Below, one piece after another: positions 46,676 through 55,790 of a stretch of DNA of 64,000 bases (position 1 is its first letter; every line of letters starts with the position of its first letter). The position numbers were made by a program, and so were the translations under genes. The stretch is from Paenibacillus planticolens. Lineage in GTDB: Bacteria; Bacillota; Bacilli; Paenibacillales; NBRC-103111. The stretch spans positions 186,001-250,000 of the forward strand of contig NZ_WHNZ01000017.1 of NCBI RefSeq assembly GCF_013141725.1. Direction: 5' to 3'. Below the pieces are notes generated by a model. It had not been told where the DNA came from. It ran no database searches and saw only the letters and a program-made list of their open reading frames with translations.

Positions 46676-46705
46676 TTGGAAACTCTCTTCCATCTATGCT
46701 AGAAT
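46676..46705 (+). promoter_or_regulatory. Promoter of the ligase-like gene
   Basis: TTGGAA (46676-46681), an 18-base spacer and TAGAAT (46700-46705), 37 bases ahead of the ATG. A TTGACA further upstream (46644-46649) has no -10 at proper distance on this strand. Confidence 0.5.
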
Positions 46706-46742
46706 AAAGTCGAACTCTAGCGGAGAAGGAGACTGTTTTATC

Positions 46743-49262
46743 ATGAGTGCAAGTAAGAATGCCTACGCGGCGGCGCGTTCAAAAGCAAGTGGAACGATAA
46801 CGACAGAGAAGAGCTCTGTTATTTTTTGGTTTTTAGTAGTGTTTACGGGTTTGTTCATGTTCTGGGCGCCGTTTCAGCGGGCGTTGTTTAACGGGGGAAC
46901 TTATGAATTCGAGCGATCGATCTACTCGGCTTCGGTGTGGTCCTCCATCATTATGCTGCTGATTGCGATTCTTGCTTTCTTTGTTTTCAAGCTTAAAGAG
47001 CAGAAAGATGTACTGACAATTCTAGTGCTTATTATGCCTCTTACTTATGTCATTTCTTTGTCGAATTCGGCCTCGCACTATTTGGCAACCAATATGGTCT
47101 ACATCCAAATGCTGTATGCTACATTCTTCATTTTAGGTGTATTTCTGACAAAAAACAAGCTTGGTACGTCGATAGTTGCCAGTTTACTCATGATCTCGGG
47201 ATATTTCATCGTTCTCTTCGGACTTTTGTACTGGTTAGGCAATGGCAGCTTTGCCGGACACCTGGTTGGATGGTTCGCCCTCATGGATACAAACACACCG
47301 AACTTGTATCGCGATGCAATTATGACGGACTCTAATGGCTTGCGTTTAACTTCTGTATTCCAATATGCAAATACTTACGCAGCTTTCTTAATTACACTGT
47401 CGCTCGGTGCGCTGTTCTTCATTGTGAAGTCTCGCAAATGGCAAACCGTTCTCCCGCATGCTTTCTTGTTAGTGCCAATCCTAGTATCCTTCTGGTTGAC
47501 GCTTTCCCGCGGCGCGATTGTCGTAATTCCGATTGTTTTCTTGGTGATGTTGTTCTTCTTTTCAATGAGCAGACAGATTCTGGCTCTCCTTCAGTTCGGG
47601 TTAGCCTTCATAACGTCTCTACTCATTCTTCAAAAGGTGACAGATATCGGAATCGGCTTGCAAAAACAACCTAGTGCTTCAGAATCATGGCACGGTTGGT
47701 CTATTTTATTGATTGCTTCCGTAGTTTTCACTGTGGTGGCTATCCTGATTCAGCTCTTCGTAGCTCCATGGTTAGAGCGTGTGACAGCCAGCTTTGACGC
47801 TAAAAAATATGCTACTTTCATTCTTCCTGTTGCTGCGATTGTCGTTGGCGTAATAGGAGCTATCCTTATTCTCAGTGATACTGGCTTCAAAAACATTCTT
47901 CCAGACAACGTAAAAACACGGATTGAGAATATTAACTTCCAACAGCACAGTGTTCTTGAGCGTGGAACGTTCTACAAAGACGCAGTGAAACTTTGGTCGG
48001 ATTATCCGATTATTGGTGCCGGTGGCGGCGCTTGGGCTTCTTTATATGAGAAGTATCAAAACAATCCGTATACGAGCCGTCAGGCTCACAATTTTGCTCT
48101 GCAATATTTGGTTGAGGTTGGAGCGCTTGGTTTTCTTGTTTTCGTTGGATTCGTTCTTGCCGTTTTTGCATTCTATATTCGAAGCTACATCAAAAGTTCG
48201 CAGGAGAAACGAGACCTGCACTTCCTGTTTTTCATTGTAACCATTTCTCTCTTGGTCCACAGTATGATTGACTTCGATTTGAGTTATGTGTATCTAGGCG
48301 CGATTCTATTCCTTGCTCTTGGCGGATTGCTCAGTAACGTTGATTCAGCACCGCTGCGTTTTAAATCCGGATCTGCAGCTATTCACAAAATGTTCCCGGC
48401 GCTGCTGGCCATTTTATCGGTCGTGATGTTCTATATTTCCGCTCAGCTCGTATCGGCGAATAGTTCCTATCAACAAACGCTTGAGGTTGTCAAAACCAGC
48501 CAAGATTATAGTCAAATTATTAAACCATTGGACAATGCCATTTCCTTGCATCCTGCGCATCCGGATTATTTGCTAACAGGCCAGATCAGCAGAATCGGCA
48601 TCCTGCTTCAGGTTTACAATCAGACGCTGAAGGAAGACTCGAAGAGAGCAGAAGGCTTTTTCAATCAAGCCCAAGATCTAATGAATCAGTTACTGAAAAA
48701 AGAACCGCATAACCGCATGGTAGCCATGCAGCAGCTTAATATGCTTCTGCTCAAAGGGAAGCACCAAGAAGCCCTGGACTGGTCCAACGCGCAGATTCCT
48801 AACTACCCTTGGTACACGGAAATGTATGAAAAAAGTATGGCTCTGAATATTGAGCTAGCGAACCAAGCTAATTCAAAGAATAATACACAAGAATATAACA
48901 AAAGACTTGATGATGCTCTTGCCACTTATAAAGAAGTTCTTGCCCGTGTTGATTCTCTAAAAGACTTGCCTAAAGAACAGGCACAGGGCCGTGAATTTGC
49001 CGTTACGCCAAATATGGCTTTGAATGTCGGGCAGATCAGCTATATGCGTGGAGATTACGCAAGTGCTGCTTCTACAATCCAACCGTATATAACGGATCAA
49101 TTAGACAATCAATCGAATCGTGTTCTGATCAGATGGTATTTGGCTGCTTTGCAAAAACAAAGCAAAAACGATCAAGCTCTGATGGACAAGCTGATTGCCA
49201 AAGATCCGGCTGAGAAGCAAAACATTGAAGCAATCTTGGCTACGAACTTTCCAACAAAATAA
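46743..49262 (+). CDS. O-antigen ligase-like membrane protein with TPR-like C terminus
   Basis: An 839-residue protein. Residues about 25-510 carry some twelve transmembrane helices with the Wzy_C/WaaL pattern (WLTLSRGAIVVIPIVFLVML and a large loop with YKDAVKLWSDYPIIGAGGGA). Residues about 560-839 are soluble helical repeats resembling TPR (YPWYTEMYEKSMALNIELAN, NMALNVGQISYMRGDYASAA). GGAGAAGGAGAC lies upstream at rather long spacing. Its divergent position and normal GC content suggest it is older than the AT-rich block. In Paenibacillus alvei WsfB, a protein of this class, links the S-layer glycan to protein; the same role or chain polymerisation is plausible here. Confidence 0.88.
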   Translation: MSASKNAYAAARSKASGTITTEKSSVIFWFLVVFTGLFMFWAPFQRALFNGGTYEFERSIYSASVWSSIIMLLIAILAFFVFKLKEQKDVLTILVLIMPLTYVISLSNSASHYLATNMVYIQMLYATFFILGVFLTKNKLGTSIVASLLMISGYFIVLFGLLYWLGNGSFAGHLVGWFALMDTNTPNLYRDAIMTDSNGLRLTSVFQYANTYAAFLITLSLGALFFIVKSRKWQTVLPHAFLLVPILVSFWLTLSRGAIVVIPIVFLVMLFFFSMSRQILALLQFGLAFITSLLILQKVTDIGIGLQKQPSASESWHGWSILLIASVVFTVVAILIQLFVAPWLERVTASFDAKKYATFILPVAAIVVGVIGAILILSDTGFKNILPDNVKTRIENINFQQHSVLERGTFYKDAVKLWSDYPIIGAGGGAWASLYEKYQNNPYTSRQAHNFALQYLVEVGALGFLVFVGFVLAVFAFYIRSYIKSSQEKRDLHFLFFIVTISLLVHSMIDFDLSYVYLGAILFLALGGLLSNVDSAPLRFKSGSAAIHKMFPALLAILSVVMFYISAQLVSANSSYQQTLEVVKTSQDYSQIIKPLDNAISLHPAHPDYLLTGQISRIGILLQVYNQTLKEDSKRAEGFFNQAQDLMNQLLKKEPHNRMVAMQQLNMLLLKGKHQEALDWSNAQIPNYPWYTEMYEKSMALNIELANQANSKNNTQEYNKRLDDALATYKEVLARVDSLKDLPKEQAQGREFAVTPNMALNVGQISYMRGDYASAASTIQPYITDQLDNQSNRVLIRWYLAALQKQSKNDQALMDKLIAKDPAEKQNIEAILATNFPTK

Positions 49263-49274
49263 TACTTCCTTATT

Positions 49275-49305
49275 CAAGCCTTCACTTTATTGTGGAGGTT
49301 TTTGT
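49275..49305 (+). terminator. Terminator of the ligase-like gene
   Basis: AAGCCTTCAC, loop TTTATT and GTGGAGGTTTTT pair with two G-U pairs and end in a T run, 13 bases after the stop codon. Confidence 0.8.
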
Positions 49306-49383
49306 TATTAACAGTGAATAAAGTAACACTTTTCATGTTATAATGTTATTTATAAATGACATTTTTGAAGGTAAGGTGTTAAT

Positions 49384-50826
49384 ATGGATTTACTTTCGCA
49401 CGAAAAAATCTTAAAAGTATTATTAGGATATAATCCTTGGTGGGGAAATGGAACAGTCCCTCGAGAATTTACACGCCCAGTTAAACGATTAGCCTTCTAT
49501 GAAGCGAGCAAAATATTTCATCATGCACAAATACGTCGGGAAGTTATTTTGTCAGGTCCAAGAAGGGTCGGGAAGACAACGATTCTCTATCAAATGATTG
49601 AACAAGAACTAGTCAACGTTCCTCCAAAAGCCATTCTTTACGTTTCTTTCGACCATCCGATTCTTAAACTGGTTGATATCGGAAAAATATTGGAGATATT
49701 TCAAAACAATATTGCTAACGATCAAACCGCGCTTTACTTATTTTTTGATGAAATTCAATATGCTTCAGACTGGGATTTATGGTTAAAAACATTATATGAC
49801 AGCCAGCCTAGTTACAAAATAATGGCAACAGGATCCGCAAGCCCAGTTCTGGCTGCAAAAGCAACAGAAAGCGGCGTTGGAAGATGGACATTAATTCGGA
49901 TACCTACTTTATCTTTTTACGAATACATTGAAATCATGGGTTATTCGAGACCCATCCTTCCCCAAGGAATCAAGCCTACTGGACTCAACAGATTAAAACA
50001 AGAGAATCTTTCAATCCTCATGTTATCTTTGGAGCCTCTTCAAAGACATTTTCATCGTTATCTTCTTGTAGGTGGTTTCCCAGAAGTTGCTCTATCAGAC
50101 GATATTCCATTCGCCCAGAAAATCATACGTGAAGACGTCGTCGACAAAGTCATAAAAAGAGATATGGTATCCTTATTCGGCATTCGTAATGTTGCTGAAC
50201 TTGAGAAGATTTTTCTTTACTTGTGTATGATCAGTGGAAACATTGTCGTACAAGATACAATTGGTAAAGAAGTTGGGGTAACTAGACAAACGGTTGCTAA
50301 CTACTTGGAATTACTCGAGCAGGCAAACCTCATCTATATTAGTAAACCTATTGAATTGAAGGGTAAGCGCATATTAAAAGCAAAATCCAAAGTGTACTTA
50401 GCCGATGCAGCAATACGAAATGCTGTACTTATGCAAGGAGAAGAAGTTCTGACGGATTCAGAAGAAATGGGATTGATTATTGAAACATCCGTTTATAAGC
50501 ATGTCTACTCCTTTTACTATGCTCAGCGGCCCGAAGTCGGCTATTTCCGAGACAGTACCACCCAGAAAGAAATAGATGTTATTGTGTCCATGCCAATGGG
50601 GAGAATTATTATTGAGGTCAAATATAGGGAGAATACGTCTCTTTCTGAAAAAGAAGCGATCATGGAATGGAGTAGAGATGACCGAACCAAAGCATCTCTA
50701 ATTATTACCAAAAATAGTGATGACTACGGGCTAATACCCCTGGGTGGAACTGCAACTATAGTCAAAATACCCGCTTTCGCTTTTTTGTATTTACTCGGTC
50801 ATGCTGAACACGAAGGTTATATGTAG
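49384..50826 (+). CDS. AAA ATPase with DUF4143-like/nuclease-like C terminus
   Basis: A 480-residue protein of the AAA_14/DUF4143 group. Walker A is LSGPRRVGKTTILYQM (about residue 58), Walker B is LYLFFDEIQYASDWDLWLKT, and the sensor region is MATGSASPVLAAK. A helix-turn-helix-like segment (EVGVTRQTVANYLELLEQAN) follows, then a C-terminal fold with EIDVIVSMPMGRIIIEVKYR, matching the D...ExK arrangement of PD-(D/E)xK enzymes. Function of these ATPases is poorly known; roles in mobile-element or toxin-like functions have been suggested. A TATAAT and a near-palindrome (ATGTTATTTATAAATGACAT, near 49347-49366) lie upstream. It is a single gene. Confidence 0.85.
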   Translation: MDLLSHEKILKVLLGYNPWWGNGTVPREFTRPVKRLAFYEASKIFHHAQIRREVILSGPRRVGKTTILYQMIEQELVNVPPKAILYVSFDHPILKLVDIGKILEIFQNNIANDQTALYLFFDEIQYASDWDLWLKTLYDSQPSYKIMATGSASPVLAAKATESGVGRWTLIRIPTLSFYEYIEIMGYSRPILPQGIKPTGLNRLKQENLSILMLSLEPLQRHFHRYLLVGGFPEVALSDDIPFAQKIIREDVVDKVIKRDMVSLFGIRNVAELEKIFLYLCMISGNIVVQDTIGKEVGVTRQTVANYLELLEQANLIYISKPIELKGKRILKAKSKVYLADAAIRNAVLMQGEEVLTDSEEMGLIIETSVYKHVYSFYYAQRPEVGYFRDSTTQKEIDVIVSMPMGRIIIEVKYRENTSLSEKEAIMEWSRDDRTKASLIITKNSDDYGLIPLGGTATIVKIPAFAFLYLLGHAEHEGYM

Positions 50827-50837
50827 TTATAAAATAT

Positions 50838-50878
50838 GCCATCGATTCATCCTTAATGGATATGAATCGATGGCTTTC
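50838..50878. terminator. Bidirectional terminator between converging genes
   Basis: GCCATCGATTCAT and ATGAATCGATGGC form a perfect 13-bp stem. It lies between the AAA ATPase gene and the end of the SNF2 helicase gene. T-runs are weak on both sides. Confidence 0.75.
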
Positions 50879-50879
50879 C

Positions 50880-53840
50880 TCACTTCTCCACCCACTCCCG
50901 CCGAAGTGCGAACAGCTCCCGCAGCTCGCCCGTCGACATCTCCGTGACCCAGTTCTCGCCGGTACCGACGATGTGGTCGCTGAGTCCTCTTTTGCGTTCG
51001 ATCATCTCATCGATGCGCTCTTCGAGCGTCCCCAAGGTGATGAACTTATGCACCTGCACATCGCGGGTTTGGCCGATGCGGAAGGCGCGGTCCGTGGCCT
51101 GATTTTCCACGGCGGGATTCCACCAGCGGTCGTAGTGGAAAACATGGTTCGCCGCGGTGAGGTTTAAACCGGTTCCTCCTGCTTTCAGCGAGAGGATGAA
51201 GATCCTGCAGCGCTCCGCCTCCGGGAGCGCCTCGTCCTGGAAGCGCGCGATCATCTCATCGCGCTTCGCCTTACCCACTCCCCCGTGCAAGAACTGCACG
51301 GGCTCGCCCCGCTCCTGCGCGATAACGCGCTGCAGGAGGTAGCCCATCTCGACGAACTGGGTGAAGATGAGGCAGCCGCCTCCATCGCTCCTAAGTTCGT
51401 CGATCATTTCAAGCAGGCGCTCCAGCTTCGCCGAGCGCCCAGCCGCACCGGGGGCGTTAGCAGCCCCCGGGATAGCACCATCCTTCAATAACAACGAAGG
51501 ATGGTCGCAAATCTGCTTCAGCTTCATCAACGAAGCAAGAATGAGCCCTTTCTTCTCCATGACGGCAAGGCTGTCGATTCTCTCCATCATGCTTTGCACG
51601 ACGTTTTCGTAAAGCGCCGCTTGCTCGGAAGTCAAAGCCACATAAGCTTTGGACTCAACCTTCTCCGGCAAATCCAGCTGAATCGCCGGATCTTTCTTGA
51701 CGCGCCTTAGCAAGAACGGGCGGATTAAACGCTGAACCCGTGAGGTCAGTTCCGGCGAGCCGTCGGTGCTTTTTTCAATCGGTCCAACATAGTGATGATT
51801 GAAATGGCGCAGCGTTCCGAGATACCCCGGATTAATAAAGTCAACAATCGACCAAAGCTCAGTCAGTCGATTCTCGAGCGGCGTCCCTGTCAAAGCGATA
51901 CGGTGGCGCGCCTCCAGCCCGCGAATCGCTTGGGACTGCTTCGTATAAGCATTTTTGATATTTTGCGCCTCGTCCAAACAGAGCGTGTTCCAAGTTATGC
52001 GCGATAATTCCTCTTCATCGAGCTGAGCGATATTGTATGAGGTGATCACGAGGTCAGCACCTGTTACAGAGGCTTCAAAAGCTTCTCCTCTGGCGCGCTG
52101 CGCCCCGTAATGGAGATGCACCTTGAGAGATGGCGCGAAGCGCTCTAATTCTTTTTGCCAATTGCCAAGAACGGATGTTGGACAAATCAGCAGGGAGGGC
52201 GCCGAACCAAGTGTTGCCGTCATAGCATTTGGGGCGCTCCGTAATGCCAACAAATAAGCAATAAACTGCAAGGTCTTCCCGAGTCCCATATCATCCGCCA
52301 GGCACCCACCCAGACCGATCTCTCTCAGAAAAAGGAGCCACGACACCCCCTCCGCCTGATAAGGCCGCAGATCAGCCTCCAAGCCTTCAATCGGGGCAAG
52401 CGGGATTAATTTCCGTTGATTCAGCTTCCTCAGCAAAGTCCTTAGTGAGCTGTTAAGCTCAATGTTGACTCTGAACTCTCCTTCGGCCTTTCCATCGCTT
52501 AATGGTGGGGTAACAGGATGCTCAAGGTTCTGTTCCAAAACTTCCCGAAAGGAGAGTCCCTTCCTCCTATCTCTCCCCCTCATCGCGGCTTTCAGCAGCT
52601 CCAGATCCGCAGGATCAAGCTGTATCCATTTGCCGCGGATATAGATCAGCCTTTTTTTCTGTTCCGCAATTTGATGAAACTCCTCTTCGGACAGAACCAC
52701 TCCGCCCAAAGCGACACGCCAGTCGAATTGGATGATATGGTCCATGCCGAACATCGGTTTACGCGAAGTTCCCACGGAGCTTCGCACTTTCGCACGCAGC
52801 TCAGGACGCCTACGACTAAGCTCTCCCCACCATGAAGGCAGGAAAACCGAGATGCCGGCAGCCATCAGCTGCAAACTCGATTCCGTAAGAAACTCCCAAG
52901 CTTGATCGTCCGATAACTGCTCCACGATTTTCCCCTTCTGGTGCTCACTCTCCAACTGTGGCAAAATACGAAGTATCCGCCCAATCTGCTCTTGGATTTT
53001 CGCCTCAATACCGTCCTGCCATGCTGCAGGAGGCTGCCCAATCAAACAGTTCCCCGTCGTACTGAACTCCACGAATCGGTTCGCATCCATACGATCCTGC
53101 GCGATGAATCTTAGACGCCAGTCAGCCCCGTTATCTTTGGCCGTGGTCGTTCCGTCCACATACGTTTCCGCATAGGGCTCCACCATCTGCACGCAGATCC
53201 GGTAAGGCGTACCGTCCTGCTTCCACCCAATCGCCAGCAGCCAATCGTCCTCCTGCATCCAGCTTACATCGGCGGAAGGCCCTTTTTGCAGCAGGGTATC
53301 CCCCTCCGATAAGCGGCTCCAAGCCACGCCAATCCCCGATCCAGGCTCTTCTTTTATCTTTTCTACAGCTGCAGCATGGAACCAATCGTGCCAGAACACC
53401 TCATCCAACCGTCCGTGAAAAAGCTGCTCAAACTCTACCTGCTTCGCACCCGGCAGCCGCGGCTTCCACCCCATGCTGCCTTGAAGCCAGTGCCGGTAAG
53501 ACGGCATGTACCAACCGGCAGCCAGCGCCTCTCTCAACAGAGAGGCCCCTTTTATCATGAGAAGCACATCCTCATCCCACGATAATTGCCCATGCAATAA
53601 AATACCGGGCTCAGCCAAATAATCCAGCGCCATATAAGGCGGTATGACCAAGCTCTCACCGTATCCGGTTCGAATGCATTCCAGCCGAGTGCCATAATAA
53701 GACCTTTCATGCCAAGCAAACAGCAGTTTTCGCAGCACATAGCCAGGAACCTCGTTAGCCTGCTCCGTCTCTCCATAGAAGGCAAAACTCCCCGTAGGAA
53801 GCAGCTGTACCCGAATATGTATCTGTGACAAAATGATCAT
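50880..53840 (-). CDS. SNF2-family DEAD/DEAH-box helicase
   Basis: A 986-residue ATPase. The N-terminal 480 residues include a bacterial SNF2_N-associated region (DUF3670-like). The helicase core has motif I LADDMGLGKTLQFIAYLLAL, motif II LCLDEAQNIKN, motif III ALTGTPLENRLTELWSI, then the C-terminal lobe with LIFTQFVEMGYLLQ, LKAGGTGLNLTAANHVFHYD and DRWWNPAVENQATDRAFRIG. It probably remodels nucleoprotein or RNA polymerase complexes (RapA-like). It overlaps the upstream gene by four bases (ATGA), showing coupling with the 401-residue partner. Confidence 0.95.
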   Translation of the reverse strand: MIILSQIHIRVQLLPTGSFAFYGETEQANEVPGYVLRKLLFAWHERSYYGTRLECIRTGYGESLVIPPYMALDYLAEPGILLHGQLSWDEDVLLMIKGASLLREALAAGWYMPSYRHWLQGSMGWKPRLPGAKQVEFEQLFHGRLDEVFWHDWFHAAAVEKIKEEPGSGIGVAWSRLSEGDTLLQKGPSADVSWMQEDDWLLAIGWKQDGTPYRICVQMVEPYAETYVDGTTTAKDNGADWRLRFIAQDRMDANRFVEFSTTGNCLIGQPPAAWQDGIEAKIQEQIGRILRILPQLESEHQKGKIVEQLSDDQAWEFLTESSLQLMAAGISVFLPSWWGELSRRRPELRAKVRSSVGTSRKPMFGMDHIIQFDWRVALGGVVLSEEEFHQIAEQKKRLIYIRGKWIQLDPADLELLKAAMRGRDRRKGLSFREVLEQNLEHPVTPPLSDGKAEGEFRVNIELNSSLRTLLRKLNQRKLIPLAPIEGLEADLRPYQAEGVSWLLFLREIGLGGCLADDMGLGKTLQFIAYLLALRSAPNAMTATLGSAPSLLICPTSVLGNWQKELERFAPSLKVHLHYGAQRARGEAFEASVTGADLVITSYNIAQLDEEELSRITWNTLCLDEAQNIKNAYTKQSQAIRGLEARHRIALTGTPLENRLTELWSIVDFINPGYLGTLRHFNHHYVGPIEKSTDGSPELTSRVQRLIRPFLLRRVKKDPAIQLDLPEKVESKAYVALTSEQAALYENVVQSMMERIDSLAVMEKKGLILASLMKLKQICDHPSLLLKDGAIPGAANAPGAAGRSAKLERLLEMIDELRSDGGGCLIFTQFVEMGYLLQRVIAQERGEPVQFLHGGVGKAKRDEMIARFQDEALPEAERCRIFILSLKAGGTGLNLTAANHVFHYDRWWNPAVENQATDRAFRIGQTRDVQVHKFITLGTLEERIDEMIERKRGLSDHIVGTGENWVTEMSTGELRELFALRREWVEK

Positions 53841-55042
53841 ATCAGCAGCTTTCCTTTCCGTAATTCCTCCAGGAATGCACGATAGCGCGAATACTCCTTG
53901 ATAAGCAACACCAAATACGCTTCGAGTCTGGGCGTTTGTTTCAGCTTTTTATAGGCGGCTGCGAGCTTTTTAAGCAGTTTGACCGCTTGTTTATAAGAAT
54001 CGCGATTTTTACCTTGCAGACACTCCTCAATCGCATAATGATAAAGGGGCAGCAGCACGCGAACATCGGCTTTCTCGACTTTCTTCAGTTGAGCCGTATC
54101 CACATCCAGCGGTGATACATTCAACAAAAGCATCAAGTCTCCCCATGCCTGATACTCCTCTTTCTCAAGCAAGAAATGAGAATAATATACGTAACTGGCT
54201 GGAAGCAGCTCCACCATCATTTTCCTGTACTCCTCTTCCATATCCTCCTCCGCTGCCGCCTCTTTCCATAAATCAAAATACTCAGCCGCCTGATACACCG
54301 CTTCTCTACGGATCACAGGCGCAAGCCATCGGAGCCATTTCAACAACCGATCCCGCTGCTGCTCCTTAACAAAAGTTCTCAAATAACCGAACCAATCCCC
54401 TGGCTCGATCACCTTGATCCCCGTCTGAATTCGATCCCAAGCGTTCTCGTCCTCGCCGGACAAAATATCAAAATGGGCTAAAGCCGCAACAGCCGCTTCA
54501 CGTGCCCCTTTATTCCTCTCTTTATCCCCTGCAATCCGCCGCAATCTGGCAAGCTCGTCCGCTACCAGGCTTTGCTCATACAGCAAACCGGACCATAGAA
54601 GTTTACTGATCTCTATCCATTTGCTTATGAGTTCCCCCGATTCTTTAGCAGCCTGCTTAGCCACGTAAGCCGCAAGCTCCTTCAAATGTTCAGGATACTT
54701 CTTCTGCGCCTTTTCCATATCGATCTCCTGCAGAACCGATGTTAACTGTTCATGGCTGTGTTTCGCTATTTTGGAGAAATAATAACCCGCATTATAAAAG
54801 AAATCATACATGCCTGACTTGGCTTCAGCCAAAGTCTCGCAGAGCTGCAAAAGATACAGCACCACTTGAATATCATAAATCCCCCGTATGGTCGGTTCCC
54901 ATTCATCCGCAAGCCGATTGAGCTGTCCCCAGGCCCGAACGTACAATTCCTCCACGCTAAAAGCGTTGTATACTTTGGCATTCGCATATTGCCTTTCATA
55001 ATAGGAAACCCACTCCGCGCACGTTCCCGTTTCTTTAAGCAC
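53837..55042 (-). CDS. Partner protein of the SNF2 helicase, possibly a SWIM-family protein lacking its zinc finger
   Basis: A 401-residue, mostly helical soluble protein. In many Bacillota a SWIM zinc finger protein is encoded directly ahead of this type of SNF2 helicase. The present protein resembles the helical C-terminal part of such proteins, but has no CxC...CxH motif, and the N terminus starts at MLKETGTCAEWVSYYERQYA. Only about 110 bases separate its start from the cotD gene terminator, so no N-terminal half remains upstream. Either the domain was lost or this is a separate family. It is coupled by a four-base overlap to the helicase gene. Confidence 0.7.
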   Translation of the reverse strand: MLKETGTCAEWVSYYERQYANAKVYNAFSVEELYVRAWGQLNRLADEWEPTIRGIYDIQVVLYLLQLCETLAEAKSGMYDFFYNAGYYFSKIAKHSHEQLTSVLQEIDMEKAQKKYPEHLKELAAYVAKQAAKESGELISKWIEISKLLWSGLLYEQSLVADELARLRRIAGDKERNKGAREAAVAALAHFDILSGEDENAWDRIQTGIKVIEPGDWFGYLRTFVKEQQRDRLLKWLRWLAPVIRREAVYQAAEYFDLWKEAAAEEDMEEEYRKMMVELLPASYVYYSHFLLEKEEYQAWGDLMLLLNVSPLDVDTAQLKKVEKADVRVLLPLYHYAIEECLQGKNRDSYKQAVKLLKKLAAAYKKLKQTPRLEAYLVLLIKEYSRYRAFLEELRKGKLLI

Positions 55043-55108
55043 TATAACCGCCCCTCCATCACTCCTAAAACTATCCCTCCATTATACAGGAAAAGGCATC
55101 CCATCCAT

Positions 55109-55148
55109 AAAAAAACCTAGCCGGAATCTTTGCAGATTCGGACTAGGC
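55109..55148 (-). terminator. Terminator of cotD
   Basis: On the minus strand CCTAGTCCGAATC, a loop and GATTCCGGCTAGG pair, followed by TTTTTT, 12 bases after the stop codon. Confidence 0.92.
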
Positions 55149-55159
55149 CGTCACACTGA

Positions 55160-55411
55160 TTAGTCGCGCAGCATGCCTTGATGCGGATGCGGGTGTGTGC
55201 CGCAATACTCATCGATCTCTTCACAAGTGTACACATGCTCATAAACAGGTACACAGTGATGTCTGTTTACGACTTGAATCGGATGGATCACTTGAACCCT
55301 CTGCGGGTGATAGAAATCTCTAACAACTCTTTCTGGATCCGTCATTATAGGGTCAGCAGGTGGACACTGAAAGTTTTTTCCTGGGCCAGTTAAGTTCGGT
55401 TGAAAAGCCAT
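55160..55411 (-). CDS. cotD: CotD-family spore coat protein
   Basis: An 83-residue protein rich in His, Pro, Tyr and Val. The core RVVRDFYHPQRVQVIHPIQV followed by VNRHHCVPVYEHVYTC matches the CotD family of inner spore coat proteins, made late in the mother cell. GAGGAG lies upstream of the ATG. A sigma-K-type promoter is expected; CATAGACGTATA about 35 bases upstream resembles the CATAnnnTA -10 only loosely. It supports the spore-forming assignment. Confidence 0.88.
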   Translation of the reverse strand: MAFQPNLTGPGKNFQCPPADPIMTDPERVVRDFYHPQRVQVIHPIQVVNRHHCVPVYEHVYTCEEIDEYCGTHPHPHQGMLRD

Positions 55412-55715
55412 TGATAAGTCAACTCCTCTTTAGGTTTGTGTTAGTATACGTCTATGCCTAGTCCAAGGAATGTACCAATGCCTAGTTTTTAAATAATTAG
55501 GCTCATTTTTATTAGCCAAACAGGTAAATATCCAAGCAGACAAGAAATAGCCAGGCTATCCCTACCCAAATAAGGCATGCTTCGCTTTGAAATTTCAGCA
55601 TTTCGTCTCCCATTTGAGACTTATTTTTGTTACAATTGAGTAATCAGTCCACTTAGATGGAACCATCCCATCCCTTGCATACAGAATCCTATACTTTAGA
55701 AGGAGGGGGAGTAAG
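55412..55715. other. Intergenic region between cotD and the GGDEF gene
   Basis: No gene is seen. It must hold the divergent promoters of cotD (minus) and of the large signalling gene (plus). A TAGGCTCATTTTTATTAGCC imperfect repeat lies near 55500-55520. The rest shows nothing clear. Confidence 0.5.
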
Positions 55716-55718
55716 ATA
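55701..55718 (+). promoter_or_regulatory. Strong ribosome binding site followed by an in-frame ATA
   Basis: AGGAGGGGG (55701-55709) lies six bases before an ATA codon at 55716-55718, which is in frame with the large signalling gene. There is no ATG, GTG, TTG or CTG in frame between it and ATG 55791, 25 codons further on, and the ATG has no site of its own. This suggests translation may start at ATA. Confidence 0.55.
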
Positions 55719-55790
55719 AATACTACACAACACAGCACCAATCCGGATACTCGACATCTTACTTACTCTCACACTTTTGAATATTCAGAA

